Shown piece by piece: positions 4,289 to 7,178 of a stretch of DNA of 7,178 bases. The stretch spans positions 1-7,178 of the forward strand of contig JASHXJ010000428.1 in NCBI GenBank assembly GCA_030043595.1, given 5' to 3'. The position numbers and the translations under genes were made by a program. This DNA is from Trebonia sp. (GTDB lineage Bacteria; Actinomycetota; Actinomycetes; Streptosporangiales; Streptosporangiaceae). A model generated the notes under the pieces. That model saw only the letters and a list, made by a program, of their open reading frames with translations, did not search any database and was not told the origin of the DNA. Each line of letters begins with the position of its first letter. Position 1 is the first letter of the stretch.

Positions 4289-6673
4289 ATGTTTTCTGGC
4301 AAAGCCGGCGAGATTCCGATATCGGCCTTGCAATTACCCGATCCGCTGGGCATCGTGCTGGAGGGGCTGGTGGGTGAACCGCCTGAGGAGAATATCGGCC
4401 TAGCCGGCTGGGAGGGGGCTGGGCCGGGGTTCAGGGTTGCCGGCTACCTGATCGAGGAGCGGGTAGGCCGGGGTGGCATGGCGATGGTGTTCCGAGCCCG
4501 GGATGAGCGGCTCGGGAGGCTGGTCGCGCTGAAGGTGCTCGCGCCGGTGCTGGCCGTCGATGCCGGATTCCGGGAGCGGTTCGTCCGTGAGTCCCGTGCC
4601 GCCGCGGCGGTTGATGACCCGCATATCATCCCGGTGTTCGAGGCCGGCGAGGCCGACGGGCTCCTGTTTATCGCGATGCGGTATGTCGCCGGCGGTGACG
4701 TCCGGTCGCTGCTGCGCCGGTCCGGGCCGCTGCCGGCCTGGCGGGCGGCGGCGATACTCTCGCCGGTGGCTTCGGCGCTGGATGCCGCGCACGCGGCGGG
4801 GCTGGTGCACCGCGATGTCAAGCCGGCGAACATGCTGGTCGACGCGCGCCCGGGCCGGCCTGATCACGTGTACCTGTCTGATTTCGGGCTGAGCAAGGGG
4901 GCGCTGACGTCGGTCGGGCTGACCGGGTCGGGGCTGCTGCTGGGCACTCCGGATTACATCTCCCCGGAGCAGATCGCGGGCCGGGAAGTCGACGGGCGGG
5001 CCGATCAGTACTCCCTCGCGTGCACGGCATTCGAGCTGCTCACCGGGACGCCGCCGTTCGCGCGTGATCACGGCATGGCGGTGATCCACGCGCACGCCTA
5101 CGACCCCCCGCCCCTGCTCACCTCCAGACGGCCCGGATCGCCGCCGGCGGCGGACGGGATACTGGCCAGGGGGATGGCGAAGGACCCTGCCGACCGGTAT
5201 CCCAGCTGCCAGGAATTCGCCGACGCGCTGCGTGTGGCGCTGGGGCTGGCGGCATACGAGACGCACCCGGAGGCCGGGGACGGGCAGGCCGCTGATGGCG
5301 AGCGGCTCACCGCAGCCGCCGTGCCGGCGCCATCCCCCGGACCCAGCCTGGCCGAAGCCGACACCAGGTCGCTGGCTCCACGGCCGCAGGCATCGCGGTC
5401 AGATGGCTCGCCGGAACAGGCGTCTGGCCAGGCAACCGAACCATCCCCCAAACCCCTTCCCGCCGAACTGGCTTTCACCCCGCATCCTGCCGCTACCAGG
5501 CCGCCGACCGCAGGGGTAGCTCGGCGATGGGGCCGGCCCGGGATGCTTGCCAGCGGTGCGGCGGTTCTGGTACTGGTGGCGGGCGTGCTCCTTGCCCAGC
5601 GGGCTGGACTGTTCTCAGGATCCGGGACTAACAATCCGCAGCCCGCGCGTGGCGTGAAGACATCAACTGCCCCGAAGGCCAGCTCGCAGGCCAACGTGAA
5701 GCCCTCGACTGCCCCGCGGACCAGTCCGCCGCAGACCAAGCCGCAGACCAAGCCGCCCGGCCGCGGGTTCGTGCCCAGACTTCTCGCCACGCTCAGCGCC
5801 CCATCCGGCCAGCCCCTCTCTTCGGTCGCGTTCAGCCCTGACGGCAATATCATCGCCACCGGCGACCAAAACGGACACACCTACTTGTGGGACGCCTCAA
5901 GCCGCCGCCTGATCGCGACCCTGACCGGCTCACCCGGCGTATACGTCGAGGTTGCGTTCAGCCCTGACGGCAAGACCATCGTCACCGGCGACGCCAACGG
6001 AAGCGCTGACCTGTGGAACACTTCCAGCCACCGCCTGATCACGACCCTGACCGACCCATCCGGTCTGTTGGCCGTGGTCGCGTTCAGCCCTGACGGCGAT
6101 GTCATCGCCGTCGGCGACTCGTACGGACCCACCTACCTGTGGGATGCCTCCAGCCACTCCCTGATCGCGACCCTGACCGACCCATCAGGCCTGCAGGTCC
6201 TCTCGGTTGCGTTCAGCCCGGACGGCAGGACCATCGCGACCGGCGAAAAGAGAGGACCCTTCACCTACCTGTGGGACGCCTCCAGCCACTCCCTGATCGC
6301 GACCCTGACCGACCCATCGGGCGAGCAGACCGATTCCGTTGCATTCAGCCCTGACGGCAAGATGATCGCCATCGGTGACTACAGCGGAAGCACCTATCTG
6401 TGGAACGCTTCCAGCCACCGGCTGATCGCGACGCTGACCGACCCATCGAGCCAAGGCGTCAGCTCGGTTGCATTCAGCCCCGACGGCACGACCATCGCCG
6501 CCGGGGACGAAAACGGGAAGATCTACCTGTGGAACGCCTCCAGCCACCGGCTGATCGCGACGCTGACTGACCCATCGAGCCAAGGCGTCAGCTCGGTTGC
6601 ATTCAGCCCCGACGGCACGACCATCGCCGCCGGGGACGCCAACGGAAGAACCTACCTATGGCAGATCGGCTGA
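4289..6673 (+). CDS. Transmembrane Ser/Thr protein kinase with C-terminal seven-blade WD40 propeller
   Basis: A 794-residue Hanks-type kinase. The kinase domain (about 48-320) has the glycine loop G60-R-G-G-M, Lys82 in VALKVL, HRDVKPAN with Asp176 and Asn181, DFG at 198-200 and GTPDYISPEQ at 219-228, so it should be active. Activation-loop candidates for autophosphorylation are T207, S208, T212 and S214. A Pro/Ala/Ser-rich linker (320-415) leads to basic ARRWGR and one membrane helix (about 419-436), then a Thr/Pro/Lys-rich stalk. Residues 497-794 hold seven WD40 repeats of 42-44 residues, each with VAFSPDG (513, 555, 597, 640, 684, 727, 770) and ending LWD, LWN or LWQ: one closed propeller, predicted outside the membrane. 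PkwA of Thermomonospora curvata is a known kinase-WD40 fusion. The ATG at 4289 has only AGGA two bases away; a GTG at 4370 has GGAGG at a five-base gap and would give 767 residues without touching the kinase domain. Ligand and targets are unknown. Confidence 0.93.
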   Translation: MFSGKAGEIPISALQLPDPLGIVLEGLVGEPPEENIGLAGWEGAGPGFRVAGYLIEERVGRGGMAMVFRARDERLGRLVALKVLAPVLAVDAGFRERFVRESRAAAAVDDPHIIPVFEAGEADGLLFIAMRYVAGGDVRSLLRRSGPLPAWRAAAILSPVASALDAAHAAGLVHRDVKPANMLVDARPGRPDHVYLSDFGLSKGALTSVGLTGSGLLLGTPDYISPEQIAGREVDGRADQYSLACTAFELLTGTPPFARDHGMAVIHAHAYDPPPLLTSRRPGSPPAADGILARGMAKDPADRYPSCQEFADALRVALGLAAYETHPEAGDGQAADGERLTAAAVPAPSPGPSLAEADTRSLAPRPQASRSDGSPEQASGQATEPSPKPLPAELAFTPHPAATRPPTAGVARRWGRPGMLASGAAVLVLVAGVLLAQRAGLFSGSGTNNPQPARGVKTSTAPKASSQANVKPSTAPRTSPPQTKPQTKPPGRGFVPRLLATLSAPSGQPLSSVAFSPDGNIIATGDQNGHTYLWDASSRRLIATLTGSPGVYVEVAFSPDGKTIVTGDANGSADLWNTSSHRLITTLTDPSGLLAVVAFSPDGDVIAVGDSYGPTYLWDASSHSLIATLTDPSGLQVLSVAFSPDGRTIATGEKRGPFTYLWDASSHSLIATLTDPSGEQTDSVAFSPDGKMIAIGDYSGSTYLWNASSHRLIATLTDPSSQGVSSVAFSPDGTTIAAGDENGKIYLWNASSHRLIATLTDPSSQGVSSVAFSPDGTTIAAGDANGRTYLWQIG
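6401..6638 (+). repeat. 129-bp near-identical tandem repeat encoding WD40 blades 6 and 7
   Basis: Bases 6401-6509 match 6530-6638 with two differences in 109 (at 6409/6538 and 6439/6568), in a period of 129 bases, exactly 43 codons. The other blades share the same pattern but are much more diverged at DNA level. This is a recent in-frame duplication or gene-conversion tract inside the kinase gene. Confidence 0.9.
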
Positions 6674-7031
6674 TTCCCTATCGCGCCCGAGTCACCGATC
6701 CGCGGCCCGCGCGGCCGCCAGCTCCGAACCAGGCAATATGCGCGGGGCCGGGCGTTGCCGCCGGGCCTAAACGCGACCGGCCCATCGGCAAACGGCCTGA
6801 GGAGCCGGTGTCTGCCCGTCGCACACAGTAGTTTGCGCTGCCTGGGGGTTCAAGTGCGGGGAATTACCATGTTCGGCTGGACGCAGTCCCGGGATCTTCG
6901 GCTCATAGAGCAGGATGCCCTGTCATAAGGTCGCGCTATTGGCCGCGGGCTGCAGCGCTGGCGGGTCGTGGGGCGGCGTCCGTCCGTGCCCCAGGGTGGC
7001 GGCGGCAACGGGCATCGGGCACGATGGGTTC
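6674..7031. other. Intergenic region after the kinase gene
   Basis: About 360 bases without a convincing gene. It contains a GC-rich hairpin at 6702-6718 and a 19-codon frame at 6869-6928 with a fair ribosome site (GGGGA six bases before ATG; MFGWTQSRDLRLIEQDALS), too short to call. The promoter of the next gene should lie here, but no clear -35/-10 pair was found. Confidence 0.4.
6702..6718 (+). terminator. GC-rich hairpin after the kinase stop, possible terminator
   Basis: GCGGCC-CGCGC-GGCCGC, six-base arms with a five-base loop, begins 28 bases past the kinase stop codon. The position suits a terminator, but no T-run follows; such T-less hairpins are common in actinomycetes. Confidence 0.3.
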
Positions 7032-7178
7032 GTGCCAGGTTCGGGCGGGTCAGCCGTGCTGCCGGTCATCGATGTGGCCCCGTTGCTCGGTCACGGGCCT
7101 GCTGCCGCCCGGGCTGATGTGGCCGGGCAGATCCAGGCAGCCTGCCGAGAGCGCGGCTTTTTCTACGTGACCGGCCAT
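7032..7178 (+). CDS. Isopenicillin-N-synthase-like 2OG/Fe(II) oxygenase, N-terminus only
   Basis: The final 49 codons read on from GTG at 7032 (VPGSGGSAV, then LPVIDVAPLLGHG, then QIQAACRERGFFYVTGH) and run off the window at 7178. The pattern P-V-I-D-(5-10 residues)-(18-20 residues)-A-C-x-x-x-G-F-F-Y-x-x-G-H is the hallmark of the N-terminal domain of the isopenicillin N synthase / plant-type 2-oxoglutarate dioxygenase family. The iron-binding HxD...H residues lie in the unseen C-terminal half, so activity cannot be judged. Alternative in-frame starts are GTG at 6996 and GTG at 7056; none has a strong ribosome site, and 7032 is chosen because it leaves a short lead before the conserved domain. 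Actinomycete members include both biosynthetic enzymes and many uncharacterised oxidases. The frame was missed by simple ORF length rules because it is cut off. Confidence 0.78.
   Translation, partial: MPGSGGSAVLPVIDVAPLLGHGPAAARADVAGQIQAACRERGFFYVTGH

Noticed and set aside
4400..5266. 288-codon open frame on the minus strand over the kinase domain
   Set aside because: Its translation is Arg/Pro/Gln-rich with no motif and lies opposite intact kinase motifs; a mirror frame of a GC-rich gene.
5732..5755. Two tandem 12-bp units (CAGACCAAGCCG) as a regulatory repeat
   Set aside because: They simply encode the QTKP repeats of the kinase's external stalk.
5098..5880. 260-codon minus-strand frame over the kinase linker
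   Set aside because: It is opposite a Pro/Ala/Ser-rich linker whose composition keeps the complementary frame open; no ribosome site or domain.

Overview
The window looks like chromosomal DNA of a high-GC actinomycete (Streptomyces / Streptosporangium / Actinomadura type). The grounds are strong G/C bias at third codon positions in most genes, GTG start codons, a eukaryotic-type Ser/Thr kinase fused to a WD40 propeller, and an ABC permease C-terminus of the kind common in Streptomyces relatives. Nothing seen fixes the genus.

Layout from left to right. (1) 1-524 (+) is the C-terminal end of an ABC-transporter permease whose start lies outside the window. (2) 681-1436 (-) is an unrecognised protein with a C-terminal two-helix membrane hairpin, clearly less GC-rich than its neighbours. 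(3) 1437-2038 shows no convincing gene. (4) 2039-2447 (-) is the decayed 3' end of a tryptophan-rich repeat-protein gene, broken by three frame switches. (5) 2448-2911 is non-coding; its last 180 bases carry three perfect inverted repeats. (6) 2912-4084 (+) is a complete Rieske non-heme iron oxygenase. (7) 4289-6673 (+) is a 794-residue transmembrane Ser/Thr kinase with an external seven-blade WD40 propeller; its last two blades come from a recent 129-bp tandem duplication. (8) 6674-7031 has no convincing gene. (9) 7032-7178 (+) is the N-terminus of an isopenicillin-N-synthase-like 2-oxoglutarate/Fe(II) oxygenase, cut by the window end.

The genes do not form one obvious operon. Spacings are large (about 200 bases between oxygenase and kinase, about 360 between kinase and the last gene), so each is probably transcribed separately. 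The Rieske oxygenase has no ferredoxin or reductase beside it and must draw electrons from elsewhere. Two different iron oxygenases on either side of a sensor kinase could be the edge of a specialised-metabolism region, but that is inference only. The pseudogene, the low-GC orphan and the long empty stretches suggest an accessory region under turnover. I did not find a convincing new multi-gene system, RNA gene, CRISPR array, complete mobile element or transposase.
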